Positions 45,950-57,086 of a stretch of DNA of 64,000 nucleotides are shown one piece after another. The notes below the pieces were generated by a model. That model was not told the origin of the DNA, did no database searches, and worked only from the letters and a program-made list of their open reading frames with translations. A program made the translations under genes and the position numbers. Position 1 is the stretch's first letter, and each line of letters begins with the position of its first letter. The stretch is from contig CM068380.1 of NCBI GenBank assembly GCA_034770075.1, positions 40,375,533 through 40,439,532 on the forward strand, read 5' to 3'. This DNA is from Aralia elata. Its lineage: Eukaryota; Streptophyta; Magnoliopsida; Apiales; Araliaceae.

Positions 45950-47938
45950 TTAAAAAGTGGCTGGTGCATTACACAATCCGAATGAGACCTTTCTAAAAGC
46001 AAAAGTACCAAATGGGCATATGAAGGTAGTCTTTTCTTGATCTTCTGGAGTAATAGCAATCTGATTATATCCCGAATATCCATCCAACAAGCAATAGTAC
46101 TCATGTCCAGCTAGTCTATCCAGTATTTGATCAATGAAGGGCAATGGGAAGTGATCCTTTCGAGTTGCTTTGTTAAGCCTCCTGTAATCCATGCACACCC
46201 TCCAACCAGTCACTGTTCTTGTTGGAATCAATTCATTATTCTCATTGGCCACGACTGTCATACCCCCTTTCTTGGGTACACATTGAACTAGGCTTATCCA
46301 AGCACTGTCAGAAATAGGATAAATTATTCCAGCATCTAACCACTTCAAAATCTCCTTCTTTACCACCTCCTTCATGATTGGGTTGAGTCTCCTCTGATGT
46401 TCCACAGTGGGCTTACTATCATCCTCCATCAAGATTTTGTGCATACAGTAAGATGGGCTTATTCCCTTGATGTCGGCGATGGTCCATCCAATAGCAGATT
46501 TGTACTCCCTAAGAACCCGCAACAGCTTGCTTTCCTGAAACTCGTTAAGCACAGATGCAATAATAACAGGTAAAGTAGCTGAATCACCTAAATATGCATA
46601 CCTGAGGTGGTTAGGCAGAGGTTTTAGCTCAAGTGATGGAGGTGTCTCAAGGGATGGTTTCAACCGATCTGTAGCATTCTCAGCATGCTCAAGAGATTCA
46701 AACGGGATTGGAAACTTGCTTCCCCGTGGCACTGTATCCAAAATCTGTAGATATTCAACCAAATCTGGATCTTCCATGTCAAACTCTCCCAGAAGTGCAG
46801 TCTCTAATGGATCATTGTTTAACACATTCAGAAACTCGTCATTCACAGCCCGCTCGATAACATCCACTTGAAAACATTCTTCCTCATCCGAAGGGAATTT
46901 CATGGCCTTGAATACATTGAAGGTCACTTCTTGATCCTGAACCCTCATAGTGAGCTCTCCCTTTTGCACATCGATTAAAGTTCTCCCAGTGGCTAAAAAT
47001 GGTCTCCCCAGAATAATAGGAATGTTTTTATCTTCCTCAAAATCTAAGATGATGAAATCAGCCGGGAAGATAAACTTATCCACCTTAACAAGAATGTCTT
47101 CAACAATTCCCCTTGGGTAGGTAACCGATCTATCGGCAAGCTGAAGAGAAATGTTTGTAGGCTTTGGTGCAGGAAGCCCCAACTGAGTATACACGGATAA
47201 TGGCATGAGATTAATACTCGCACCCAAGTCACACAAACATTTGTTGAATGAAAGGCTGCCAATAGTACACGGTATAGTGAAGCTGCCTAGATCTTTCAAC
47301 TTGGGAGGTAGCTTTCTTTGCAACACAGCACTACATTCCTCCGTCAAAGCTACTGTCTCAAAGTCATTTAGCCTTTTCTTCCTAGATAGAATTCCTTTCA
47401 TAAATTTGGCATAGCTAGGCATCTGTTCTAAGGCCTCTGCAAAAGGAATGTTAATTTGTAGCTTCTTGAAGACCTCCAGGAATTTGGCAAACTGTTTATC
47501 TAACTTTTGCTTCTGCAATCTCTGAGGGAAAGGTACGGGTGGATACACTTTTGGAGTAGGCTCAACACTAGGTTTATCTGTGGTATCTCTCTGCTCCGCC
47601 TCAGGTGGTATACTGCTGTCCATTTCCTTAGAAAAATCAGCATTAGTCAAGTCCGAAGGGGAGCTTGAGTGGGCTACCCCTTTTTGCAATTCGGGCTCCT
47701 GTAAGGTTTGTTTACCACTTCTGAGAGTTACTGCCTGACATTCCTCTTTCCCATCTCTTCTTGGATTAGTCTCTGTGTTACTAGGAAGAGATCCCTGGGG
47801 TCTATTTGACATAGAACTAGCCATCTGCCCAATTTGATTTTCCAAAGCTTTAAGTGCTGCTGCTTGGTTTTTAATCAAGATATCTTGGTTAGCTATGTGT
47901 TTCAATATTAACTCTTCAAAATCTGATTTTCTCTCTGG
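45950..47938 (-). pseudogene. Protease and reverse transcriptase N-terminal half of Athila A3
   Basis: A 651-residue open stretch carries the hallmark AVTLRSGKQ, the protease with active site CDLGASINLMPLSVY and PIILGRPFLATGRTLID, then reverse transcriptase (IYPISDSAWISLVQCVPKKG, VCMDYRRLNKATRKDHFPLP, GYSGYNQIAITPEDQEKTTF, FGLCNAPATF). It ends with a TAA at 45950 where CAA is expected before RCMM. The upstream boundary is a TAA at 47939-47941. Confidence 0.9.
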
Positions 47939-49087
47939 TTATGGTTGTGAGGTTTGAGCTGTATGATGTTGTGACTGATTTTGGAACCCTGGTGGATGGT
48001 GTGGCTTAGGAGCTTACTGAAAATTTTGATTGTTGCTCCATGAAAAGTTAGGATGGTTCCTATTCCCAGCATTGTAAGTGTTTTGGTACTGATTTGGCGG
48101 TCTCTGGTAGCTACTTACAAACTGAACTGCCTCGTGGTCAAATGGGCATTGGTCGTTGGCATGTGTCCCTGCACATACTTCACAAACAACAGCCACCTGC
48201 TGCACTTTTGAATCAGTCAAGGAATCAAGTTTCTTTGACATTGCTGCCATCTGAGCTGCTAAGGCTGTGATTGCATCCACCTCTAATACTCCGGCTACCT
48301 TTGGTTGACTCATCCTAGCAGTAGGCCATTGGTAGTTATTTGCAGCCATAACCTCCAATAAATCAAGTGCTTCCCCATAATTTTTAGCCATAAAAGATCC
48401 TCCCGCAGCTGCATCTAAACTAGACCGATTATGAGATCCCAATCCATTGTAGAAGGTATTCAATTGCATCCATGGAAGGAATCCATGATGTGGGCATCTC
48501 CGAAGCAAATCTTTAAATCTTTCCCAAGCTTCATACAATGATTCTCCATGGTGTTGTTCAAAGGTTGCAATTTCATTTCTCAATCTAGCAGACTTTGCAG
48601 GAGGGAAGAACTTTGCCAAAAATTTCTGTGCTAAGTCTGACCATGTAGTGATGGATCCCGGTGGCAATGAGTGAAGCCAACTCTTAGCTTTGTCTCTCAA
48701 AGTGAACGGAAAAAGTCTAAGTCTCAAAGCATCATCCGTCACTCCAACAAATTTGAAAGTATCACATATCTCAATGAAGCTCAACAAATGCTCATTAGGG
48801 TTGTCATTAGCCAAACCCCCAAACTGTAACGAATTTTGCACCATTTGTATTATTCCCGGTTTGATTTCAAAGGCATTTGCAGTTATTGCCGGTCTTGTGA
48901 TACTAGACTGTAAATCACTTATTTGCGGCGTTACATAGTCTCTCAATGCTTTTTGTTCCTCTGCCGCCATAGTTTCTTGATTGTTAGAATCCCTAATTCT
49001 TTCTCTTCTTAGTCTTCGGGTATTTCTCTCGATCTCGGGATCGTAAGGAAATAACTCAAGACTTTGTGATCGGCGCATACAAATCAA
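47939..49087 (-). pseudogene. gag of Athila A3
   Basis: The frame from 49087 gives the Athila gag core (LLSFIEICDTFKFVGVTDDA, LFPFTLRDKAKSWLHSL, KFFPPAKSARLRNEI, ESLYEAWERFKDLLRRCPHH) and the zinc knuckle CEVCAGTHANDQC (C-x2-C-x3-H-x4-C). It is closed by a TAA at 48014 and, in the same frame, a second TAA at 47939. Otherwise gag and pol share one frame. Confidence 0.9.
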
Positions 49088-49182
49088 GGGTACCTACACA
49101 ATCAAGTAATAAAAATTAAAACAAGTCTAAATTAAGATCAATTCAACTATAATCAATATTGGTAAAATTATTATAAAATAAT

Positions 49183-49200
49183 TCCCCGGCAACGGCGCCA
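49183..49200 (-). other. Primer binding site of Athila A3 (Asp-tRNA)
   Basis: The minus strand reads TGGCGCCGTTGCCGGGGA, an exact complement of the last 18 bases, with CCA, of plant Asp-tRNA. It lies six bases from the LTR. Confidence 0.9.
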
Positions 49201-49206
49201 AAAACT

Positions 49207-50800
49207 TGTTGGTTGATTTCGCAATCAATAAAACACGCGCAAGTATACGCGGTCCACAAGTAATATAAGATAAGTAAAGTGTCGAACCCACGAGGAATTA
49301 TGTTAAATAATTACCAAATATCAATCGCATGTAAAATCAATCCAATTTAATCAATGACAATATGGTTTGTGTTTGTTGTTGATTATAACTAACATAAAGG
49401 CAATTTAGAAAACAAGGTTTTACTAACACGGATAAAGTTCAAGATAAAAAAGGTCTAAGATTACAATATCCCCCAACTCTTCATTTAAATATCATACTCT
49501 CTCTTGTTTGGTAAATTAGAACATACAAATTGTTATCCAAGAAATCACAAGTATATATAAGCCTCTCTCGATGGTCGAATATGTATTTCCTATTGTGGTG
49601 TATAGATATATTTCTATTCTACACACAAGCAAGAACCTCATATCAAAAATAATCGATAAGACACATGTCACGTAAAATCCTATCAACTATTCTATCAATT
49701 ACCAACTTTCACAATAGAAATCATTAAGCAAGGATTCTCAATTGGATACATGTGGCATTTAGGTATATGTCTATCCAAAATACAATCAAATTATCAATCC
49801 TCAAGAGTAATACATAAGACTCACATCACATAATCTCATACATTATCCATAAAGAATATCCAACTTTCACATGAATTTATAACTAGGTCTCAACTTACAC
49901 TTCCTCTCTCAATTCCATATAAGTTACCAAGGTAATTACGGGCCAAGTAATTAATCCTTAAGCAAAGGTTATGAACTCCAATTCATGTAATGACTAACTA
50001 CCAATCAAAGAGAGAGCATTCAATTTAAACTACAAGTTGGGTTCCATTGTAATCTTAGAATGAAGAGTTTAACTCATATTCAATTTCAACAACATCATAA
50101 TCTGATTATAGTACATGGTTTGGAATAACAAAATAAGAAATAAGAACTAAAACATATGAAGAAACACCCCTTTTGTGATAAGATTCCCGAATTGGTGTGG
50201 TGTAGATCTTCTTGAGTTGCTCTTGCTTCCTATTTCGTGCTCCTAGCCTCCTTGAGTTGATGAAATTCAGATGATTACTACCTTTGTTCCTTTGTTCTTC
50301 TTCTTTTTCTCTCAAACCCTAGCCTCCAAATTGTGTAGCAAAGCTTGAATAATTTAATACCCACTTCCTGGATACCTACTAATCTGATTACTCTCTCTTC
50401 TTCCCTTTCCATTGTGCTCCCGAATTTGCTCCACTGAAACTCCACTACCAGCAGAAGTGACAAACGCCAGCCATATCTCTTGTCCCGACCTGTCGCCCCG
50501 GCGACAAAAATACACTGCGAGATGCCGCCCCGGCGATGGAAATTGGCTTAGTCACGTCGCCCCGGCGATAGCGTCGCCCCGACGCTGAAATAAGCCTGGG
50601 GTTGTCGCCCCGACGATGTAGCCTACTGTTGGAATTTGATAATTTTGCTCCAAAAGCTCTACAATTCCACAAATTTCTACTTAGAGTCGCTTCCTGCACA
50701 ATAATGAAATAACTCGTGAAATGGTGCTATAAATGCTTAAAGATAGCCGAGAATTGAGCCTAGAAAACATCCAATTCGTAGGTATAAAACCCACTCATCA
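49207..50800 (-). repeat. 5' LTR of Athila A3
   Basis: The plus strand starts TGTTGGTTGATTTCGC and ends AACCCACTCATCA, 1594 bp. The GC-rich words GTCGCCCCGGCGA (five, some mutated) are at 50491-50617. No clear TATA box was picked out. Confidence 0.95.
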
Positions 50801-50805
50801 TGTTT

Positions 50806-50844
50806 CCACAGCCCATCAATTCTGACTCGGTGAAGCGGTTCTAA
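50806..50844 (+). pseudogene. Last codons of the Tat integrase
   Basis: After the second TGTTT, the codons PQPINSDSVKRF and a TAA continue the integrase frame cut at 38271. This confirms that A3 is inserted in the coding end. Confidence 0.8.
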
Positions 50845-51371
50845 GCTTAAAAAAAAAATTTCATCATTTTCTCCTCTTTCTTTGAAGAACGAACTACGTA
50901 GGACCTGATCTCCCGACTTGTGGGGGTACGTAGGCAGCCATCAGGGCACGGTCCATGTCTTTACAAAATAATACTTTCTCTAACCAAAACCGATTCCCAA
51001 CAGCCCGAAAAACCTTCCTATACCCTCGAAACCTTCTCGAAACCAGCCACCTAATCAGCTTCATCTCAAATGACATAACCCTAATCCAACCAAACAGTTA
51101 GCCAAAATCTAAGACTCAGTCCGATGAAATCAACAGGGTGTGCGGCAATATCTGTCAAATCTCCATCAAGACTTGAGAAGAGAAAGAAGGCGAAATATCA
51201 AAATCGTGGTTAGCTGGATAAAATGAGGATCCAATGAAAGGCAACGATACGACAAAAAAGGGAAAATGACTAAATTTAAATGCATGTCTATATATATAAG
51301 TCATTTTGTTACAAGATTTCTCTTTCGATAACCGATGAAACTGACATAGTCTATGCAGGAAATAAAATGAT
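50845..51371 (+). other. Start of the Tat 3' region
   Basis: No sense gene is visible. GAACTACGTAGGACCTGATC and GGGGGTACGTAGGCAGCC (50890-50939) form a motif that recurs after pol in Tat/Ogre-type elements. The rest is AT-rich. Confidence 0.5.
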
Positions 51372-53018
51372 CTACAAACCTGAAACTAACTGAAGCAGGA
51401 TGGATAAGGTGGTGGATAGATCTGAAGCATCGGTATCCCCTACAATCTGCTGCCCCATCATGTCGATGCGATCCAATAAAGCAGTAGCTCGGCTAACAGT
51501 CTCAGAGTGAGCATCTATAACTACCCTAGTCTGCAATACAATGGCGTCTCTGTCAGTGAGGGCAGCATCTCTGGCCAGAATAGCAGCATCTCTCTCAACA
51601 AGAGCAGCGTCCCTCTCAGCCTCAGTAGTAATCAAGGCCAGTCGGATCCGGCTATCCTCAGTAACCCGACTAAGGGCAGAATCAGCTGAGATGGAATAAG
51701 GAATATGGGCGGGAGTGGAGAAGCCTTCAAAATCATATCTGGACATCATCTCTGTAGACTCAGGAGGAATAAATACCTCCGGGGTGGTATCATCTGTGAA
51801 AATTACTCGAGAGTCATCAAATACTCCAGTCTGACTCAAACCAACCATATCGAAGTCTTCGTGCAACCATTGCACATAAGCAGATGTTTGAATGGGGCAA
51901 CTCTTACTATACTCGGCAAAGATCCTGTGAGACCAAAGATCATATACCCGCAGTAGATCTCTCTCTGTCTGGGGTGATATGAGGAATCGGTAGTCGGCTG
52001 CGCCCGTGAAAGGGTGAAAATCCTGCATCTGATCAAACTGCCCCATATCCGCCAAGGGATGATAAGTCGTCACGCCCCTCAAGCCATAAATAGGGATGAA
52101 ATCCAAGGTGGGCACATGAGTCAAGAAGCTCATGAAGGAGCTATAACCCGAATAGATCAAGAGATTAAAGGGCTCCTCAATAGCCGATAAGAATTCTATC
52201 CAGGAAGCCGCATCAGTACAGCTCACGGGACGGAACGAAAATTGCATGGCTATGTCGTGGCTGAAGCAAAACCCATGGCGACGGAAATGATCGATGGGGC
52301 TGAGATAGCTCATAAACCATACATACAATAAAACAGAGCTCCCTCTGAATACTCTGCCTCAGAAAGACTGACAATATGAGGCTGACATGTAGGTGTCTGC
52401 TAGTATCATAGGAATAATGGTGTGATCCTCTTGAAGGGCTCTAGTGGCCGCAATAACTCGCATATCCAACAGATCGGAGCCGGTTGGCAGATACAAAACT
52501 GAGATAACATAAGCCATCAAAACATCTACTCTCAAAGCGCCCCAACGCTCCTCAGATACGGAAAAATCACCAGAGAATAGATGAAAACTGTCGGGTGAGC
52601 CGAATCGGTCAATCAGGAAATGAAAGGGAACTAGATGGTCTGATGTGATCACCGATAACAGAACTGTCCTCCGCAACCCAGTAAAAGTCAAGAACTGACG
52701 GCGCATGGGACCAGCTGTGACCCTGGCACAAGGACCATCCAAAGACAAGCCGGTAAAGCGGGCATACTCCTCGAGAGTAGGGGTCAGCTCCACTGTCCCT
52801 AATCTGAACACCTGACGGGCAGGGGCCCAATAGCTCAGAATACCCTCTGCAAAGCCCACCGGCACCTGAAAGGATAATAAGGACCAGGAATGTCCCAGAA
52901 GACCATCTGCAATAACCCTGTCGCCCAGCGACAAACTGTCCAACCAGCGGAAAAGCCTGCCAACCAACCCTGTGGGAGGACCGAGATCCAAACGTACCAC
53001 GACATCCGGTGACGACAT
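51372..53018 (-). pseudogene. Antisense DUF7745-like gene in the Tat element
   Basis: Two open pieces in the same frame (52359-53018 and 51372-52328), separated by one TGA at 52359-52361, give 548 codons. The first part reads LSYWAPARQVFRLGTVELTP followed by TLEEYARFTGLSLDGP, and the second begins LYVWFMSYLSPIDHF, matching the layout of the plant DUF7745 family (related to the plant mobile domain). The family function is unknown. The last 100 residues form a probable coiled coil with repeats of RDAA. No intron is evident. It lies about 200 bp downstream of the plant-mobile-domain gene on the same strand, antisense to the retrotransposon transcript. Family assignment is by motif memory. Confidence 0.65.
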
Positions 53019-53224
53019 CTGTGAAAAATAGTATCAAAAAGACTGTGCAGGGGTCATTATCCATCCATGAATAAAAAGCATGCATCATACAGTTAATAAT
53101 AGGGCAATTAAATTGTCATAATGATAAAACTATGCATAAATAAATAAATGAGTTCAATACATAGTGCATGAAATGAAAAAAATTGAACAGGTTCAAGTAC
53201 AAAAAAGCCCTAGCCTATCACGAT

Positions 53225-55186
53225 CTACTCAAAAGTAATATCGTCGATGAAGTTGGGGTTCTCAAACTGATCCCCCGGAGTAGAAGTCGAAGTCGAAGCC
53301 CCGAAGTTAATATCTGGGATATATGGGTGCACTGGGGCATCAGATGAGCTCGGGCCTGCATCGTAACCCGCACTATCAGGGTCGTACGCATAAGCATCCT
53401 CTGGAGTCCGGCCTAACACCCGAAGATATAAGGATAGCTGGTCCACCCGGCGGGTCAGAGTAGCAATCTGCTCAGTATGGGTAGGAGTCCGAACACAAGT
53501 AGCCCAATCAGTCATCATCACCGATCCAGAGACCATATCTCCGAGGAAAAATGTGGCCCGAGTCTGAGGACCGATAGTGCGGGGCACCCACTAGGTACGG
53601 AAAGCCTCACTCGTACCGGGACCTGAAGAAAGTGTCCGGCCATCCTCCCCCTCTAGCATAATATCTGAGGGCTGAGAGTCCATCGGCCAGGATGTAGTGA
53701 AGGAGAGGGAGTGCGGAATACGGATCTCTCCAGTTACGCATCTGAATGCGCGCTCTCCCAAATACATCACCCATCCTCCAACACTCTGCAAAGTAAGGCG
53801 ACGGGTGGAAAGTGCGAACTCTGGGCCGGAGGGATACCCATCTGTGAACCCCACAGTCAGATGCTCAGAAAGATAAGGAGTCCAGACGACCTCAGCGGCG
53901 GTGATCAACTCCAACTGAATGCGGCAGTAGGCGAAGCTGCCGGACACCGAGACCTCCTCCAAAGTACTGTGGTGCCACCGCCGACCCCGGGGATAGGTAT
54001 CCAGACCGAGAGTCGTGACAGGCCTCAGGCATGGGAGTCGCTCGTACGCCCAGAACTGTGAATAAAGACAAGAAACGACATGAGTAACCGGCAGATGCAG
54101 AGAAGGGAAATGAAATGATAGGAAGTGCAGTAAGAAAAGAAGGCTTACTAGCAGAAAGGGATAAAACCCAAGCCAAGCATCTGTCTGTCCCTCTGAGCGA
54201 AGACAGAGACCATGGAGGAAATAGGCGAAAGTGAAGGACCCCCAGTCATAATCGCCGATCCGATCCACATCCCTGATGGCTCCGACAACGCTGAAATGAA
54301 TGGTAGAAGAATTGTTCCCTAGGAAACAACCCCTCATAATAGTCAGGAACAGACGCCGGAGCAGAATGTCACGAGTAGCTCGGTCTGCAGGGAAGGGCGC
54401 CGCATAGATACCTCCAACAGCATCGACAGCCAATGCTCCGGATCGAATGCTGCGGGCCTTGAAGACCCGGTCCTCAGCAGTGAAACCCAGTACAGATCGG
54501 ACCTCCGCTGGAGTAATATCGAGATCTAGGGGAACATGGAGTCCGGTGAACCTGATGCCGGTAATGTACCTCCAATCCCAAGGAGTCAGCACGACCTCGC
54601 AGTCCAAAAGATGAAGGGACTGGGTCTGGTGAAACCATCGCTCAGACAAAGCCCTCATATAACCCCAGGGGCACTGACGGGGAATGATGGTGAAGAAAGA
54701 ACGGAAACCCCAGGAGTCCACCACCGTGCGGTAGTCGGCGTGCAGCGCTGTGTAGAAGGAATAAATGTTAAACCAGTTGCCCCTCGGCTGAGTGAACTCG
54801 GGCACCTGTGGCAATCACTAATGGATTAGTCTAGATATGAACAAAGATTGAGAATGAATTCAGAGGAGTAATGAGTATACCTCATTAGCGACAAGAAATG
54901 CTGAGGGGTGACGACTGAGATCTCGATCCAACAGATCGGGCAACTGAACAGAGGCGCGGGGTAGAACGCGACGAGTAGAGGAAGCTGGTGTGCCGGAAGG
55001 CGGCCCCTCTGCCTCAATGTCCGGAAGAGTGGCCTCATCAACCTCAGGATGATCAGGCCGAACGACAGCCTCCGCCAGTCGGCGAGCCTAGCGAGTCTGA
55101 GTCAAAACCGGGGCAGGTACAGCCCTACGGCGGCGAACACCCGAGGCACGAGGTGCAGTGGAGTTGCTGGGAGCGTCAGGATCCAT
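53225..55186 (-). pseudogene. Antisense plant-mobile-domain gene with two introns in the Tat element
   Basis: Proposed exons are 55186-54881, 54805-54149 and 54055-53225, all phase 0, giving 597 codons plus a stop. Intron 1 (75 bp) is GTATAC...CCACAG; intron 2 (93 bp) is GTAAGC...TTCACAG. Splicing intron 2 joins FYPFLL to FWAYERLP, the expected order in the plant mobile domain (aminotransferase-like) family. The domain also shows RWFHQTQSLHLLDCEVVLTP and DWRYITGIRFTG. TAG codons at 55088-55090 (codon 33) and 53591-53593 interrupt this copy; there is no frameshift. The tail is acidic with Ser/Thr repeats. The family is known in host genes and transposons, with unclear biochemistry. Confidence 0.7.
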
Positions 55187-56034
55187 AGCTGAAACGACAC
55201 AGTCGAAGAGGGAGGTACATTATATTTCGAATTATATCACAAACATTTTATTTGCCTATCTTCATCGTAGAATTGATGCAGCATGATGCATGGTTACTAT
55301 ATATGCATGAATTAGATTTTAGTGGGACTTCAGATTTTTCAAAATTTCGGCAGAGTTTTGTCTATAAAATGAGCGTCCCATGCATAGCCAGGCATGTTTT
55401 CAATTAACCCAAGTCACAACAGAGCAAAATTGCATTTTATATGGTTAATTATGACATTAAAATGGCCATAATGCATGCTTTCTTTCAAAAAACGACAAGT
55501 ATGTATGACCCGTATCATGAACATAGAATATGACTTGCACAGTTGAGACATAACATATACATGCAAAGACACATGGCATAGCATTTTAAAGCATACATTT
55601 CTATCTCTAAACATTCAAAATAGCAAATGTATAGCGAAACATTAACGAGATAAGAAAACAATCGGTCAAAATGTTACCCGTAGCGTATAGATCGATTTAA
55701 TCAGAGCGGTTTTTGCGAGAAAGTTGAAAAAGTCGGCAAAAGGGACGTATGAGGGTGAAAAATCGCGAAAAGCAACAGTGGGAAAGGGCTGAAAACGACA
55801 GATCTTGGAAGGGGCGAACGGTTAAAGAAATCTGATCTTGGCCGCAGATTAATCTGCGGCTGGCCGCAGATCAATCTACGACTGGGGCCGGTGCTTCCCC
55901 CCTTCTCCTTTGCAAAATTGATCAATTTTAAAATCCATTTGACTTGTTATGTGAAAATAAAATACGAGATTTCGACCAATCGGGTGCGGAACACGACGAA
56001 TCGATTCGTCGAGGCAAGACCCGACGGGAACGTG
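55187..56034. other. Tat 3' region between antisense genes and repeat array
   Basis: No gene is visible. The stretch would contain the promoter of the antisense genes if they are expressed. It holds two dyads, CCGCAGATTAATCTGCGG (55842-55859) and a mutated copy (55864-55881), the same word as in the LTRs. Confidence 0.5.
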
Positions 56035-56745
56035 GTGACTTACGAGGCGATCAACCAGAGACGAGACCCGATGCCGACAAGACGATCAACCAGAAACGAG
56101 ATCCGGTACAGGCGAGTCGATCAACCAGAAATGAGACCCGGTGCCGACGAGACGATCAAAACCGGAAACGAGACCCGGTGCCCGGTGCCAACGAGACGAT
56201 CAACTGGAAACGAGACCCGGTGCAGAAGAGTCGACCAATCGGAGACGAGAACCGATACAGACGAGTCAACCAATCAGAGACGAGAACTGATACAGCCGAG
56301 TCGATCAACCAGAAACGAGACCCGGTGTCCACGAGACGATAAAAACCGGAAACGAGACCCGGTGCCAACGAGACGATCAACCGGAAACGAGACCCGGTGC
56401 AGACGAGTCTACCAATCGAAAACGAGACCCGGTGCCGACGAGACAATCAATCGGAGACGAGAACTGATACAAGCGAGTTGATCAACCGGAAACAAGACCC
56501 GGTGCTGACGAGACGATCAAACCAAAAACGAGACCCGATGCCAACGAGACGATCAACCGAAAACGAGACCCGGTGCAGACGAGTCAACCAATCAGAGACG
56601 AGAACCGATACAGACGAGTCGACCAATCAGAGACGAGAACCGATGCAGACGAGTCGACCAATTGGAGACGAGAACCGATACAGACGAGACGATCAATCGG
56701 AGACCAGACCCTACATCTACAAAACGATCTATCGGATACGAGACC
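56035..56745 (+). repeat. Minisatellite of about 35-36 bp units in the Tat 3' region
   Basis: About 20 units alternate between two kinds, one with GGAAACGAGACCCGGTGC and one with GGAGACGAGAACCGATACAG, each with a GACGAGACGATCAACC- or GACGAGTCGACCAATC-type joint. The long open frames across it are a consequence of the repeat length. Tat/Ogre elements are known for variable tandem repeats here. Confidence 0.9.
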
Positions 56746-57072
56746 CGACAGTTATGAGACGACGATGATTACAAGACGACGATGATTACGAGACGAAGCA
56801 CGACATCTGCGATAACGATTACAGCAACGACCTGTCATAGACGGAACCCGATAACAACGATGCGATCAGCGATTGAGTCCTGTTGAGATCGATACTCACG
56901 ATAAATTTATGATTGCATGATGCATTGACACCTTTACGAATGTTTTGCATGCCTTACATCTTGTGGTGCATCATAAGCTATATGTGTTGCATCATTCTTA
57001 TGCACTGTCATTCATACATCGGATGTCTACTTCTTTATCATGTTTATTTCATTTAACATTTTATAAACATGA

Positions 57073-57086
57073 TAAAGAGGGGCAAC
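57073..57086 (+). other. Polypurine tract of the Tat element
   Basis: AAAGAGGGGCAAC directly precedes the 3' LTR start TGTAGACAC. Confidence 0.8.

Larger units (their letters stand above)
38272..50800 (-). mobile_element. Complete Athila element A3, 12.5 kb
   Basis: LTRs at 38272-39841 and 49207-50800 are flanked by the perfect duplication TGTTT (38267-38271 and 50801-50805). The LTRs differ by about 20 substitutions seen by eye and one 24-bp indel, so the insertion is recent. The gag-pol frame 49087-43784 is continuous over 1768 codons with five nonsense codons and no frameshift. An extra ORF lies downstream (41178-42380). It is inserted in the integrase end of the Tat element, in the opposite orientation. 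Confidence 0.95.

Noticed and set aside
53711..54829. Plus-strand open frames opposite the plant-mobile-domain gene
   Set aside because: They are shadows of the minus-strand coding sequence, with no retrotransposon domain.
56035..56745. Regular repeats that could be taken for a CRISPR array
   Set aside because: Units are contiguous with no unique spacers, in a plant retrotransposon 3' region.
55891..56768. Long plus-strand open frames over 55.9-56.8 kb
   Set aside because: They follow from the near-36-bp repeat, whose units lack stops in several frames. Not a gene.
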